Below are positions 16,681 through 24,826 of a stretch of 64,000 nucleotides of DNA, one piece after another. The stretch is from Roseococcus thiosulfatophilus. GTDB lineage: Bacteria > Pseudomonadota > Alphaproteobacteria > Acetobacterales > Acetobacteraceae. The notes under the pieces are model-generated. The model had not been told where the DNA came from, made no database searches, and saw only the letters and a program-made list of their open reading frames with translations. Every line of letters starts with the position of its first letter. The stretch's first letter is position 1. The position numbers and the translations under genes were made by a program. The stretch covers positions 186,001 through 250,000 of the forward strand of contig NZ_JAFFQY010000033.1 of assembly GCF_017311575.1 (NCBI RefSeq), given 5' to 3'.

Positions 16681-17772
16681 CTATGTGGCGCGCGCCCGCG
16701 CCCTTGACGAGAGCCGGTTCCGCATGGCGGCCCATGCTTCCAGGAAGCGCTGCGGCGCATCATCGGGCGCGTTCCAGGGCAGGGAAACGCGGATGCCACA
16801 GCCGGCCAGATCGCCGAAGCCCATCGCCTCCAGCACATGCGACCGCGCGACCTTGCCCGAGGAACAGGCCGCGCCCGCCGAAACTCGGATGCCCGCGAGG
16901 TCGAGCGCGATGACCTGCGTCTCGGCCGCAGCACCTGGCAGGATGATGAGCGAGGTGTTGGGCAGGCGCGGCGCGCCCGTGCCGGCGATCACCGCCTCCG
17001 GGGCCAGTTCACGGATGCCTGCCTCGATGGCGTCGCGCAGGGCCGCCATGCGCGCCGCGTCGAAGGGGACGCCGATGGCCGCGCCGAAGCCCGCGATGGC
17101 GGGCAGCGCCTCGGTGCCGCCGCGCCGCCCCCGCTCCTGCCCGCCACCCGCGATCAGGGGCGGCAGGTGCAGGCCGGGCGCCAGCACCAACGCGCCCGCA
17201 CCCGGCGGCCCGCCCAGCTTGTGAGCCGAGAGGGCCAGGCTGTCGGCGCGGGGAATGTCCTCCCGCGCCGCCTGGACCGCGTCCACATGCAGCAGGGCGC
17301 CATGTTCGGTGCAAAGGGCGCGGATGGCGTCCAGCGGGTGGCGCACCCCTGTCTCGTTGTTGGCGGCCATGGCGCAGACCAGGGCGGGGGGGCCATCGGC
17401 CAGGAGCGCCGCCAGCGCGTCGAGGTCGAGCGTGCCATCTCGCCGCACCGGGATGGTCTTCGCGGCCGGCGCGGCCGCGCGCACGGCCGCGTGTTCGGTG
17501 GCGCCGACCAGCAGACGGCGCCCTGTGCCCAGGCCGTGCAGGGCCAGCGCATTGGCCTCGGTGCCGCCCGAGGTGAAGGTGATGTCGACGGGAGAGACGC
17601 CGGCGCGGCGGGCCACCTCGGCCCGCGCGGCCTCCATGATCGCGCGCGCCGCCCGCCCGCCGCCATGGACCGACGAGGCATTGCCGCCCAGGTCGAGCGC
17701 GCGCAGCACCGCCGCCCGCGCCTCGGGGCGGAGCGGTTCCGTGGCATTGGCATCGAGGTCGAGCGGCGTCAT
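16681..17772 (-). CDS. Cysteine desulfurase (NifS-like, second copy)
   Basis: A second, divergent PLP cysteine desulfurase of 363 residues next to the first. It keeps the PLP lysine (LSAHKLGGPPGAG) and the sulfur-accepting cysteine loop (GAACSSGKVARSHVL), so it looks active. The N-terminus is shortened to LDLDANATEPLRPEA. It is 22 bp downstream of iscR. The pair may serve different acceptors (cluster scaffold, MnmA or thiamin sulfur), but which does which cannot be read from sequence. Confidence 0.9.
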   Translation of the reverse strand: MTPLDLDANATEPLRPEARAAVLRALDLGGNASSVHGGGRAARAIMEAARAEVARRAGVSPVDITFTSGGTEANALALHGLGTGRRLLVGATEHAAVRAAAPAAKTIPVRRDGTLDLDALAALLADGPPALVCAMAANNETGVRHPLDAIRALCTEHGALLHVDAVQAAREDIPRADSLALSAHKLGGPPGAGALVLAPGLHLPPLIAGGGQERGRRGGTEALPAIAGFGAAIGVPFDAARMAALRDAIEAGIRELAPEAVIAGTGAPRLPNTSLIILPGAAAETQVIALDLAGIRVSAGAACSSGKVARSHVLEAMGFGDLAGCGIRVSLPWNAPDDAPQRFLEAWAAMRNRLSSRARARAT

Positions 17773-17794
17773 GGGGCGGCGATGTGCCGCGGGC

Positions 17795-18292
17795 TCAGGC
17801 GCCCGTCCAGGCCTTGGGCGCGGCCAGGGCGGAGCCGGGCTCCTGCGCGCGGCCCGTCACTTCGCCGCGCACCACATCCTCCAGCGTCACACCGGCGAGG
17901 AACAGGCGGATCTGTTCGCCCAGCTCGGCCCAGAGGTCATGTGTCAGGCAGCGGCGACCGGCCAGGCAGCCCGGCGCGCCCTCCTCGCAGCGGGTGGCGC
18001 GGATGGGTTCGTCCACCGCGTCCACGATGGCGGCGATGGCGATCTCCCGCGCCGGCCGCGCCAGGCGATACCCGCCACCCGGACCCCGCGCCGAAGCGAC
18101 CAGCCCCGCCCGCCGCAACGGCCCGAAAAGCTGCTCGAGATAAGCGAGCGAAAGCATTTGCGCCGCCGCAATCTCGGCAAGGCTGACGGGCGGGCTGGGC
18201 CGCCCCGCCGGGGCCGGCGGCATGGCTTCCTGCCGCGCCGCGAGTTCCACCATCGCCATCACGGCGTAGCGGCCGCGTGTGGAAAGGCGCAT
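17795..18292 (-). CDS. iscR: Rrf2/IscR family iron-sulfur regulator
   Basis: Winged-helix transcription regulator, 165 residues, that senses Fe-S status and likely autoregulates the operon below it. The N-terminal MRLSTRGRYAVMAMVELA helix and the LSLAYLEQLFGPLRRAGLV recognition segment match IscR. Three cysteines near residues 103, 110 and 116 (RCEEGAPGCLAGRRCLTH) match the cluster-binding pattern. It heads iscR - desulfurase - desulfurase - fdx - tenA - mnmA. IscU, HscAB and SUF genes are not in the window. Confidence 0.92.
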   Translation of the reverse strand: MRLSTRGRYAVMAMVELAARQEAMPPAPAGRPSPPVSLAEIAAAQMLSLAYLEQLFGPLRRAGLVASARGPGGGYRLARPAREIAIAAIVDAVDEPIRATRCEEGAPGCLAGRRCLTHDLWAELGEQIRLFLAGVTLEDVVRGEVTGRAQEPGSALAAPKAWTGA

Positions 18293-18775
18293 CGCCTTGC
18301 CCCTCTAACTTGGGGCCGACCACCGAGGCGGCCAGCCCGAACCCGGGTTACAGTTGCTCCGTCACCATCGGGGCATCCCATTATGCGATATTGGGATGCG
18401 CCCGTGTTGCAAAACCTTGAACCTGGATTGCCATGCGCCGCGCGGACGTCAGCCATGCGCGAGAGATGGTGAATCCGTTATGAAACAGGGATCGCGCTGC
18501 GTATAGTGCGCGACGCCGCGCCGGGCGGTGGTGCGGTTGCCGAATGATCTGAGACTTTATCAATCGCTTCAAGCCGTTGAAAAAACGATCTGGCTTGAGC
18601 ATTTAGGTATTACGCTGCGGAGGGCCGGCCAGAACCGGACGCACCAGACGCAGCCAAGCAATTTGTGCCCAGATCCCGGGCCGGTGCGGCGTAAGGCCGC
18701 CTGGCCGCCAGGACGGGCGTCGCTCGGTGTGGCGGTTTCCGTCGCGCCCAAAACAGAGATGGACGCAAGGACACG
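18293..18775. other. Gene-poor intergenic region between divergent iscR and hydrolase genes
   Basis: About 480 bp without a convincing gene. It has a hairpin near 18370-18403, and a comparatively AT-rich patch at 18541-18612 (for example TTGAAAAAACG and ATTTAGGTATTACG) quite unlike the surrounding GC-rich DNA, with near-inverted GCTTCAAGCC (18566-18575) and GGCTTGAGC (18592-18600). It should hold divergent promoters. A 73-codon minus-strand frame at 18381-18602 lacks family resemblance and is not called. Confidence 0.55.
18370..18403 (-). promoter_or_regulatory. Hairpin in the iscR upstream region
   Basis: GCATCCCA (18373-18380) pairs with TGGGATGC (18392-18399) around an 11-nt AT-rich loop, and flanking GGG/CCC extend the stem with a bulge. 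It lies about 80 bp before the iscR start in the transcribed direction and could be a leader structure or a protein-binding palindrome. No canonical IscR site was recognised. Confidence 0.35.
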
Positions 18776-19444
18776 ATGCCTGAAGTCATGTTCGCAGGGC
18801 CCGATGGCCGCCTCGAAGGTCGCTACCACCACGCGAAGCGGCCCAACGCGCCCGTCGCCCTCCTGCTCCACCCCCACCCGCTGCATGGCGGGACCATGAA
18901 CAACCGCGTGGTGCACAGCCTCTATGGCCGCTTCCAGGCCATGGGCTTCTCGGTGCTGCGCTTCAACTTCCGTGGCGTGGGCAAGTCGCAGGGCCGCTAT
19001 GATGGCGGCATCGGCGAGATCAGCGACGCGGCGGCGGCGCTGGACTTCCTGCAGGCCGTGAACCCCAACGCCTCCATGCTCTGGGTCGCGGGCTATTCCT
19101 TCGGCGCCTATGTCGGCATGCAGCTGCTGATGCGCCGGCCTGAGATGGGGGGCTTCGTCTCCATCAGCGCGCCCGCCAGCCACTACGATTTCGGCTTCCT
19201 CGCCCCCTGCCCCTGCTCGGGCATGATCATCCACGGCGAGGAGGATGAGCTGGTGCCGCTGAACAGCGTGCAGAAGCTGGTGGACAAGCTGAACACCCAG
19301 AAGGGTGTGGCCATCGACTTCCGCACCATCGGCGACGCCGGCCACGTCTTCACGCCGCCGCAGGTGGAGACGCTGTCCGACATGGCCGAGGACCATGTCC
19401 TCTCCGTGCTGAACCGCAGCCGGATGGCGCTGGCCGCCGACTGA
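18776..19444 (+). CDS. Alpha/beta hydrolase of the COG2945 type
   Basis: A 222-residue cytoplasmic alpha/beta hydrolase. It has the oxyanion motif HPHPLHGGTMNN near residue 31, RFNFRGVGKSQG near residue 62, the nucleophile elbow GYSFGAY with the serine near residue 104, a late acid in HGEEDELVP, and a final histidine in GDAGHVFTPP. This pattern matches small hydrolases annotated as COG2945. The substrate is unknown. It is a single gene followed by a strong terminator. Confidence 0.85.
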   Translation: MPEVMFAGPDGRLEGRYHHAKRPNAPVALLLHPHPLHGGTMNNRVVHSLYGRFQAMGFSVLRFNFRGVGKSQGRYDGGIGEISDAAAALDFLQAVNPNASMLWVAGYSFGAYVGMQLLMRRPEMGGFVSISAPASHYDFGFLAPCPCSGMIIHGEEDELVPLNSVQKLVDKLNTQKGVAIDFRTIGDAGHVFTPPQVETLSDMAEDHVLSVLNRSRMALAAD

Positions 19445-19466
19445 GGCCCACCCCGGACTTCCCTGG

Positions 19467-19500
19467 AAGGCCGCGTCCCGCCTGGGGCGCGGCCTTTTGC
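19467..19500 (+). terminator. Rho-independent terminator after the alpha/beta hydrolase
   Basis: AAGGCCGCGTCCC (19467-19479) pairs with GGGGCGCGGCCTT (19484-19496) over a 4-nt loop, with one G-U pair, and runs into TTTTGCTTGCTT. Confidence 0.85.
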
Positions 19501-19571
19501 TTGCTTCCTTAAGCCGCAGGTAATGTAAGGCCCGATACACCCAGCCGCACCACTGGCAGGGATATGACGGG

Positions 19572-19622
19572 ATGTTGCGGCGTACGCTCGAGGGCCTTTC
19601 CATTCGCACACTCCTGGGGGCG
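19572..19622 (+). other. Out-of-frame N-terminus of the chemoreceptor (apparent 1-nt deletion)
   Basis: From the ATG at 19572 the frame reads [17 protein letters not shown], a typical basic chemoreceptor N-terminus leading into a membrane helix, then shifts out of frame and stops at a TGA near 19644. The frame that carries the rest of the protein begins only at the GTG at 19622. Inserting one base in GCGTGCTC (around 19620-19624) would give a continuous [16 protein letters not shown] helix. A sequencing error or a real mutation would explain this. Confidence 0.65.
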
Positions 19623-21655
19623 TGCTCGGCCTTCTCGGACTGCTGACGATCGGACTGTCGGTGGACCTGGCGTTGCGCGCCTGGGTCCGGCATGGCGAGG
19701 CCGGCCGCATCGTGCAGATGGCGGAGGCGGGGCGGGAGTTGTTCCGCGCCGCCGCCGCGATGCGCCTTGAGCGTGGCGAGACGCAGACTTCCCTTTCCGG
19801 CCCCGCGCCCGACCCCGACCTCGTCCGCATCCGCCCCCGCCGCACCGAGACCGAGGCCGCGACCACGGCCGCCATCGCGGCCCTGCGCGAGACGGGCCTG
19901 GCGGAGGAGGCCGCGCGGCTCGAACGGAGCGTCTCCGCGGTGGCCGGGCTGCGCGCCACCGTTGACGCCGCCCTGCGACTGCCCCGCGAGGGCCGCCCGC
20001 AGGACCTCCTGGGCCGCTGGGCGGAGGTGAGCCTGACCCTGGTCAACGACCTCCTCGCCATCACCGACGCCGTGGAGGACATGGCCATGCTGCGCGACCC
20101 GCGGGTGGACCAACTGATCTCCATGCGCCGCGATGGCTGGCAGGTGCGTGGCTCCACCGGCGATGTCACGCTTGCCATGTCCTCCGCCATGAATGCGGGG
20201 CGTGGCTGGACGCCCGAGGAAGCGCAGGCCGCGCTGCGGGCCGCCGGGCGCGCGGACGCCGCCTGGGCGCGGCTGCAGGCCGGGCTGGCCACCGTCCCGG
20301 CCCCGCTGCGCGACGCCATCACCGCCGCGACCCCGATGGCCGCCGGTGCCCTGGCCGAAACCCGCGCGCGCATGATGGCCCCGATGCTGCGGGGCGAGCG
20401 GCCCGAGGGGGACCTGGCCGCCTTCCGCAACCCGCAGGTGGCGGCCCTGGCCCAGCTGAACGGCGTCCCGGTCGCCGCCTTCGACGCCATGGTGGAACGT
20501 GCCCACGCCAACAGCGCCGCCGCACGCCAGGCGCTGGTGATCTCGGTGGTGCTGATCCTGCTGGCCGGCCTGGTCGCGCTCGGCGGGCTGCTGGCCACCC
20601 AGCGCCTGGTACTGCGCCCCATGGCCCGCGCCACCGCCGCGATGGACCGGCTGGCGGCACGCGACCTGAACGTCGAAATCCCCGACCAGGATCGCCGCAA
20701 CGAGATCGGCGCCATCGCCCGGGCCGTGCAGAACTTCAAGCAGGGCCTGATCGAGGGCGAGCGCCTGGCCGCCGCCCAGCAGGCGGACCAGGCCACGCGA
20801 CTCGCCCGGGCCGAGGCGCTTGGCGCCGCCACCTCCGGCTTCGAGGCGCGGGTCAGCGAGTTGATCGCCGCCCTCGCGGCCGCCGCGACCGAGCTGGAGG
20901 CCAATGCCGCCGCCATGTCCAGCACGGCCGAGCAGGGCGAGGCCCAGGCCGGCACCATCGGCCGCGCCGCGGAGGCCAGCCAGGCCGGCATCGACTCCGT
21001 GGCCGCGGGCGCGGAGGATCTGGCCGGTTCCATCGCCGAGATCGCGCGACAGATCAGCCAGTCGCGTTCCGTGGTGGAGCAGGCGGTGGCGGAGAGCCGC
21101 CGCACCGATGGCGTGGTGCAGGACCTCGCCGCGGGTGCGGCGCGCATCACCGAGGTGGTGACGCTGATCCGCCAGATCGCGGCCCAAACCAATCTGCTGG
21201 CGCTGAACGCCACCATCGAGGCCGCCCGCGCCGGGGATGCCGGCAAGGGCTTCGCCGTGGTGGCGGGCGAGGTGAAGACGCTGGCCGAACAGACCGCCCG
21301 CGCCACCGAGGAGATCAGCGCCCAGATCGGCCAGATCCAGGGCTCCACCCAGCACGCGGTCAGTGCCATCCGCGGCATCGCGGAGACGGTGGGCCAGGTG
21401 AACGAGATCACCGCCGCCATCGCCTCTTCCGTCGAGCGGCAGGAGCAGGCGACGCGCGCCATCAGCGGCAATGTGCAGGAGGTGGCGACGAGCACCCGCT
21501 CGGTCAGCGACAGCATCGCCACCATCAACCAGTTGGCGCACGCCACGGGCCTCGCCGCCGAGCAGGTGCACGAGGCGGCGGGCGAGTTGGCACGCCATGC
21601 CTCCTCGACCCGCGCCGAGGTCGGCCGCTTCCTGACCGATGTGAAAGCGGCCTGA
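19622..21655 (+). CDS. Methyl-accepting chemotaxis protein (N-terminus apparently frameshifted)
   Basis: Membrane chemoreceptor, 677 residues as read from GTG. It begins inside what should be the first membrane helix ([20 protein letters not shown]), followed by a periplasmic sensing region to about residue 295, a second membrane helix ([19 protein letters not shown]), HAMP (about 325-375), and a signalling domain with the conserved tip [20 protein letters not shown] and [19 protein letters not shown]. The natural start is probably the ATG at 19572 in another frame. The gene is unlinked to the che operon at 31324-37457 but would signal to it. Confidence 0.9.
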   Translation: MLGLLGLLTIGLSVDLALRAWVRHGEAGRIVQMAEAGRELFRAAAAMRLERGETQTSLSGPAPDPDLVRIRPRRTETEAATTAAIAALRETGLAEEAARLERSVSAVAGLRATVDAALRLPREGRPQDLLGRWAEVSLTLVNDLLAITDAVEDMAMLRDPRVDQLISMRRDGWQVRGSTGDVTLAMSSAMNAGRGWTPEEAQAALRAAGRADAAWARLQAGLATVPAPLRDAITAATPMAAGALAETRARMMAPMLRGERPEGDLAAFRNPQVAALAQLNGVPVAAFDAMVERAHANSAAARQALVISVVLILLAGLVALGGLLATQRLVLRPMARATAAMDRLAARDLNVEIPDQDRRNEIGAIARAVQNFKQGLIEGERLAAAQQADQATRLARAEALGAATSGFEARVSELIAALAAAATELEANAAAMSSTAEQGEAQAGTIGRAAEASQAGIDSVAAGAEDLAGSIAEIARQISQSRSVVEQAVAESRRTDGVVQDLAAGAARITEVVTLIRQIAAQTNLLALNATIEAARAGDAGKGFAVVAGEVKTLAEQTARATEEISAQIGQIQGSTQHAVSAIRGIAETVGQVNEITAAIASSVERQEQATRAISGNVQEVATSTRSVSDSIATINQLAHATGLAAEQVHEAAGELARHASSTRAEVGRFLTDVKAA

Positions 21656-21681
21656 GGGCCTGCACCGAGCGGCCGATTCAA

Positions 21682-21706
21682 CGGCCTGGGCGATCCGCCC
21701 AGGCCG
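21682..21706. terminator. Bidirectional terminator hairpin
   Basis: A perfect 11-bp stem CGGCCTGGGCG/CGCCCAGGCCG with a 3-nt ATC loop lies between the convergent chemoreceptor and hydroxy-acid oxidase genes. There is no strong T-run on either side, so efficiency is uncertain. Confidence 0.7.
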
Positions 21707-21714
21707 ATCGGACG

Positions 21715-22875
21715 CTACTTCACCCGCACCAGGCAGTGCGGGCCGATCTCGGCCAGGCTGTTGACGCCCAGCAGCGCCATGTTCCGGTCCAGCTCGCCCT
21801 TCACCAGCGCGATGGCCCGGTCCACCCCGGCGCGGCCCGCGACCGCGGCCGCGTGCAGCATGGGCCGGCCGATCAGCACGAAGTCGGCCCCCAGCGCCAG
21901 CGCCTTCAGGATGTCCGTGCCGCGGCGGATGCCGCCATCCACGATCAGCGGGAAATCCCCCACCGCCGCGCGCATGGCCGGCAGCAGGCGCAGCGGCGAG
22001 GTGGTGCCATCCAGCTGCCGCCCGCCATGGTTGGAGACGATGACGCCATCGCAGCCTTCCTCCCGCGCGCGCACGGCGTCATCGGGGTGGATCACGCCCT
22101 TGATCATCAGCCGGCCCGTCCAGCGGCGGCGGATTAGCGCCAGGTGCTCCCAGTTCAGGTGGTCGCGCGCGGTGAAGTCGCGTTCCACGTTGCGGGCCAG
22201 GATGGGCGCGCCGCGTTCGGCGAAGCTGTTCTCGAAATGCGGCATGCCGAACTTCGCCCAGGTCCGCAGGAAGGTCATGAAGGACCATTCGGGGTGCGTC
22301 ATCCCGTCCCACAGCAGGCGCAGGGATGGCTTCAGCGGCGTGGAGAAGCCGTTGCGGACGTTGTTCTCGCGGTTGGGCAGCACGGCCGTGTCCACCGTCA
22401 GCATCAGCGTGCCGAAGCCCGCCCGCGCCACGCGGTCCACCAGCGCCTCGACGCGGCGGGAATCGCCGGGCAGATAGGCCTGGAACCAGGCGTCGGGGTT
22501 GGCCGCGATCACCTCCTCCATCCGGATCAACGAGGAGCCGGAGAGGATGGCCGGCACATTGGCCGCCCGCGCCGCCTCGGTCAGCACGATGTCGCCGCGA
22601 TAGGCGGCCAACGCGCTCATGCCCATGGGCGCAAGCCCGAAGGGCGCGGCCCATTCGCGGCCGAACAGCGTGGCCTTGGGGCTGCGCTTGGACACATCCA
22701 CCAGCACGCGCGGTTGGAAGCCCCATTCGGAATAGGCGCGGGCATTGTCGTCGAGGGCGGCGTTGCGCTCGGTCGCACCCGCCACATAGCCGAAAATGGG
22801 CCGCGGCAGGTGGCGGCGGGACATCGCCTCGAAGTCATCGAGGCACAGGGCGCGTTGCGCGCGGCGTTCGCTCAT
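21715..22875 (-). CDS. FMN-dependent alpha-hydroxy acid dehydrogenase/oxidase
   Basis: A 386-residue flavoenzyme of the LldD/MdlB/glycolate-oxidase family, oxidising an (S)-2-hydroxy acid such as lactate or mandelate. Visible motifs are PFGLAPMGMSAL, the substrate region WFQAYLP, LTVDTAVLPNRENNVRNGF, the phosphate-binding KGVIHPDDAV, the catalytic histidine with SNHGGRQLDG, and the C-terminal VDGGIRRGTDILKALALGAD. The exact substrate cannot be fixed. No strong transport or regulator gene is coupled to it. Confidence 0.9.
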   Translation of the reverse strand: MSERRAQRALCLDDFEAMSRRHLPRPIFGYVAGATERNAALDDNARAYSEWGFQPRVLVDVSKRSPKATLFGREWAAPFGLAPMGMSALAAYRGDIVLTEAARAANVPAILSGSSLIRMEEVIAANPDAWFQAYLPGDSRRVEALVDRVARAGFGTLMLTVDTAVLPNRENNVRNGFSTPLKPSLRLLWDGMTHPEWSFMTFLRTWAKFGMPHFENSFAERGAPILARNVERDFTARDHLNWEHLALIRRRWTGRLMIKGVIHPDDAVRAREEGCDGVIVSNHGGRQLDGTTSPLRLLPAMRAAVGDFPLIVDGGIRRGTDILKALALGADFVLIGRPMLHAAAVAGRAGVDRAIALVKGELDRNMALLGVNSLAEIGPHCLVRVK

Positions 22876-22921
22876 GGGGTGGATTTGTAGCGCAGGGGGC
22901 GAGATGCGCCAGATGGGCGGC

Positions 22922-23806
22922 TCAAGGCGCGTGCTCCGCGACCCAGTGGTGGGCGATATCGGCGCGGCGGCAGACCCAGATTTCCGGCCGCGTCGCCACC
23001 CAGTCCAGCAGCCGTGCTAGGCCCGCGGCACGGCCGGAATGGCCGATGATGCGGTTGTGCAAACCTACACTCAGCATGCGGCCGCCGGGTTCGGAGAGCA
23101 TCATCTCCACCGCGCCCTTGATGTATTCGAAGAATTCCAGGCCCGAGGTCATGCCCTGGCGCGCGAAGCGCACATCGTTGTGCGTCAGGCTGTAGGGCAG
23201 GACGAGGTGCGGCCTGCCATCCACCTCGCGCCAATAGGGCAGCTCATCGTCATAGGCGTCGCTGTCGTAGAGGTAGCCGTGTTCGATCAGCAGGCGGCGC
23301 GTGTTCTCGGACGGCGCGTAGCGCGTGTACCAGCCGAGCGGCGGCGTGCCGATCTCGCGCGTGATGATGGCGGTGGCGTCGGCGATGCGCTGGCGTTCGG
23401 TCGCCTCGTCCATGCCGGCATGCATTTCCCATTTCCAGCCATGGGCGGCCACGTCCCAACCGGCCGCCCTGATGGCGGCCACGCAGTGCGGCGTGCGCTC
23501 CAGCGCGCGGGCCACGGCGAAGACGGTGCAGGGCAGGCCCCGCTCTGTGAAAAGGCGGTGCAGGCGCCAGAAGCCGACGCGGCTGCCGTATTGGAACATG
23601 CTCTCGGCCGCGAGGTCGCGGCCCTTCACGGCCGCTGTGCTGCCTTCCGTCAGCCCTGTTTCGGAGCGCGGGTCGCCATCGGGGAAGCTCTCCTCGCCGC
23701 CCTCCTCGTGGTTGATGACGAAGTTGAGTGCCAACCGCGCGCCACCGGGCCAGCGTGGGTCGGGGGGCGTAGGGCCGTAATGCTCGAAGATGCGCGAGAC
23801 TGGCAT
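22922..23806 (-). CDS. PuuE-like polysaccharide deacetylase/allantoinase family protein
   Basis: A 294-residue NodB-type metal-dependent amidohydrolase resembling PuuE allantoinase: FVINHEEGGEESFPDGD near the N-terminus, FQYGSRVGFWRLHRLF, WDVAAHGWKWEMH carrying histidine ligands, and GWYTRYAPSENTRRLL. The ATG at 23806 begins PVSRIFEHYGP, the PuuE-type start; the longer frame overlaps the preceding gene. It starts 2 bp after the stop of the upstream deacetylase and so is co-transcribed. Allantoin is the best-known substrate, but other ureides or amides are possible; no other purine-catabolism gene is in the window. Confidence 0.82.
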   Translation of the reverse strand: MPVSRIFEHYGPTPPDPRWPGGARLALNFVINHEEGGEESFPDGDPRSETGLTEGSTAAVKGRDLAAESMFQYGSRVGFWRLHRLFTERGLPCTVFAVARALERTPHCVAAIRAAGWDVAAHGWKWEMHAGMDEATERQRIADATAIITREIGTPPLGWYTRYAPSENTRRLLIEHGYLYDSDAYDDELPYWREVDGRPHLVLPYSLTHNDVRFARQGMTSGLEFFEYIKGAVEMMLSEPGGRMLSVGLHNRIIGHSGRAAGLARLLDWVATRPEIWVCRRADIAHHWVAEHAP

Positions 23807-23808
23807 GC

Positions 23809-24708
23809 TCAGCCCTCCGATCCGGGAATTGTGCCGGCCGGCAGCCCGGCCACGTAGTCCGCGAGTTCGCCGGGCCGCGTCACCCACAGGTGGTCCCGAT
23901 GCGCCAGCACATGCCGCAGCGCCTGGCGCAAGGGCCGCAGCCGGTGCGGCTGGCCCAGGATGAAGGGGTGCAGCACCACGCTCATCACCAGCGGGCGGCG
24001 GGCCGATTGCTCCAGCATCTCGTCGAACTGGTCGCGGATCATCTCCGCGAAGTCGCGGCCCGTCTGGTGGCGCATGATCAGGGCGGGGCTGTCGTTCAAC
24101 TCCACCGAATAGGGGACGGAAAGGATGGGCCCCGCGCGCGTCGTCATCCAGAAGGGCTGGTCGTCGGCGGGCCAGTCCATGACATAGGTGAAGCCGGCCT
24201 CGCGCAGGAGATCGAGCGTCACGGCCGATTGCGCGATGTAGGGGCCGAGCCAGCCGCGCGGCGCCACGCCGGCATGCTGCGCCAGCACGTCGCGAGATTC
24301 GAGGATGAGGCGGCGCTCATCCTCTTCCCACATCCCGTCCTGGCGTTCGGAATTGCTGCGGCCATGACCGATGAACTCATCGCCGCGGGCGCGCAGCGCG
24401 GGGGCGATCTCGGGGCAAGCCTCAAGGGCCGCGCTGTTGATGTTGTGCGCGGCGGGGATGTCCAGCGCATCCAGCATGTCCAGCAGGTTCCACAGCCCCA
24501 CGCGGTTGCCGTAGTCGCGCCAGGCATAGGCGCGCTGGTTTTGCACCGGGCTGCCGCCCGTCACATCGGAGCCGATGCCGGCGCGATAGGCGAAGTGCTC
24601 GATGTTGTTGACCACCAGCAGCGCGAGCCGCTTGCCGCCCGGCCATTCATAGGTGGGGCGTGTCGGGATGGCGCTGTGCGCGTAGCGGTTGTGGGCAGGG
24701 AGCTTCAT
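23809..24708 (-). CDS. Second polysaccharide deacetylase family protein, divergent from its neighbour
   Basis: A 299-residue NodB-fold protein that resembles the downstream PuuE-like gene in layout but not closely in sequence: YEWPGGKRLALLVVNNIEHFAY, AYAWRDYGNRVGLWNLLDML, the histidine region GDEFIGHGRSNSERQ, and VVLHPFILGQPHRLRPL. The start ATG at 24708 begins KLPAHNRYAHS; a longer frame upstream is not family-like. Two such genes side by side suggest a two-part enzyme or two related substrates, but this is inference. Confidence 0.8.
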   Translation of the reverse strand: MKLPAHNRYAHSAIPTRPTYEWPGGKRLALLVVNNIEHFAYRAGIGSDVTGGSPVQNQRAYAWRDYGNRVGLWNLLDMLDALDIPAAHNINSAALEACPEIAPALRARGDEFIGHGRSNSERQDGMWEEDERRLILESRDVLAQHAGVAPRGWLGPYIAQSAVTLDLLREAGFTYVMDWPADDQPFWMTTRAGPILSVPYSVELNDSPALIMRHQTGRDFAEMIRDQFDEMLEQSARRPLVMSVVLHPFILGQPHRLRPLRQALRHVLAHRDHLWVTRPGELADYVAGLPAGTIPGSEG

Positions 24709-24826
24709 GGACGACCTCTTGTCCGGAACACTGTGTCGCGTCCCTCCCGCCCTGTGAACCGCCCCCGTTGCACGCGCGCCGCGCCGGCTCAATGCTGCGA
24801 AACAACGAGACGGGGAGGCGGGGTTG

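Noticed and set aside
15503-17772. NifS pair as evidence for nitrogen fixation
   Set aside because: No nif genes accompany them; iscR, fdx and mnmA place the desulfurases in general sulfur metabolism.
18381-18602. 73-residue minus-strand frame upstream of iscR
   Set aside because: No Shine-Dalgarno or family resemblance; it falls in the presumed regulatory region with AT-rich DNA.
18569-21681. Two long minus-strand frames (about 1009 and 832 residues) opposite the chemoreceptor
   Set aside because: They are mirror-frame shadows of a high-GC gene; the plus-strand protein has clear HAMP and signalling domains.
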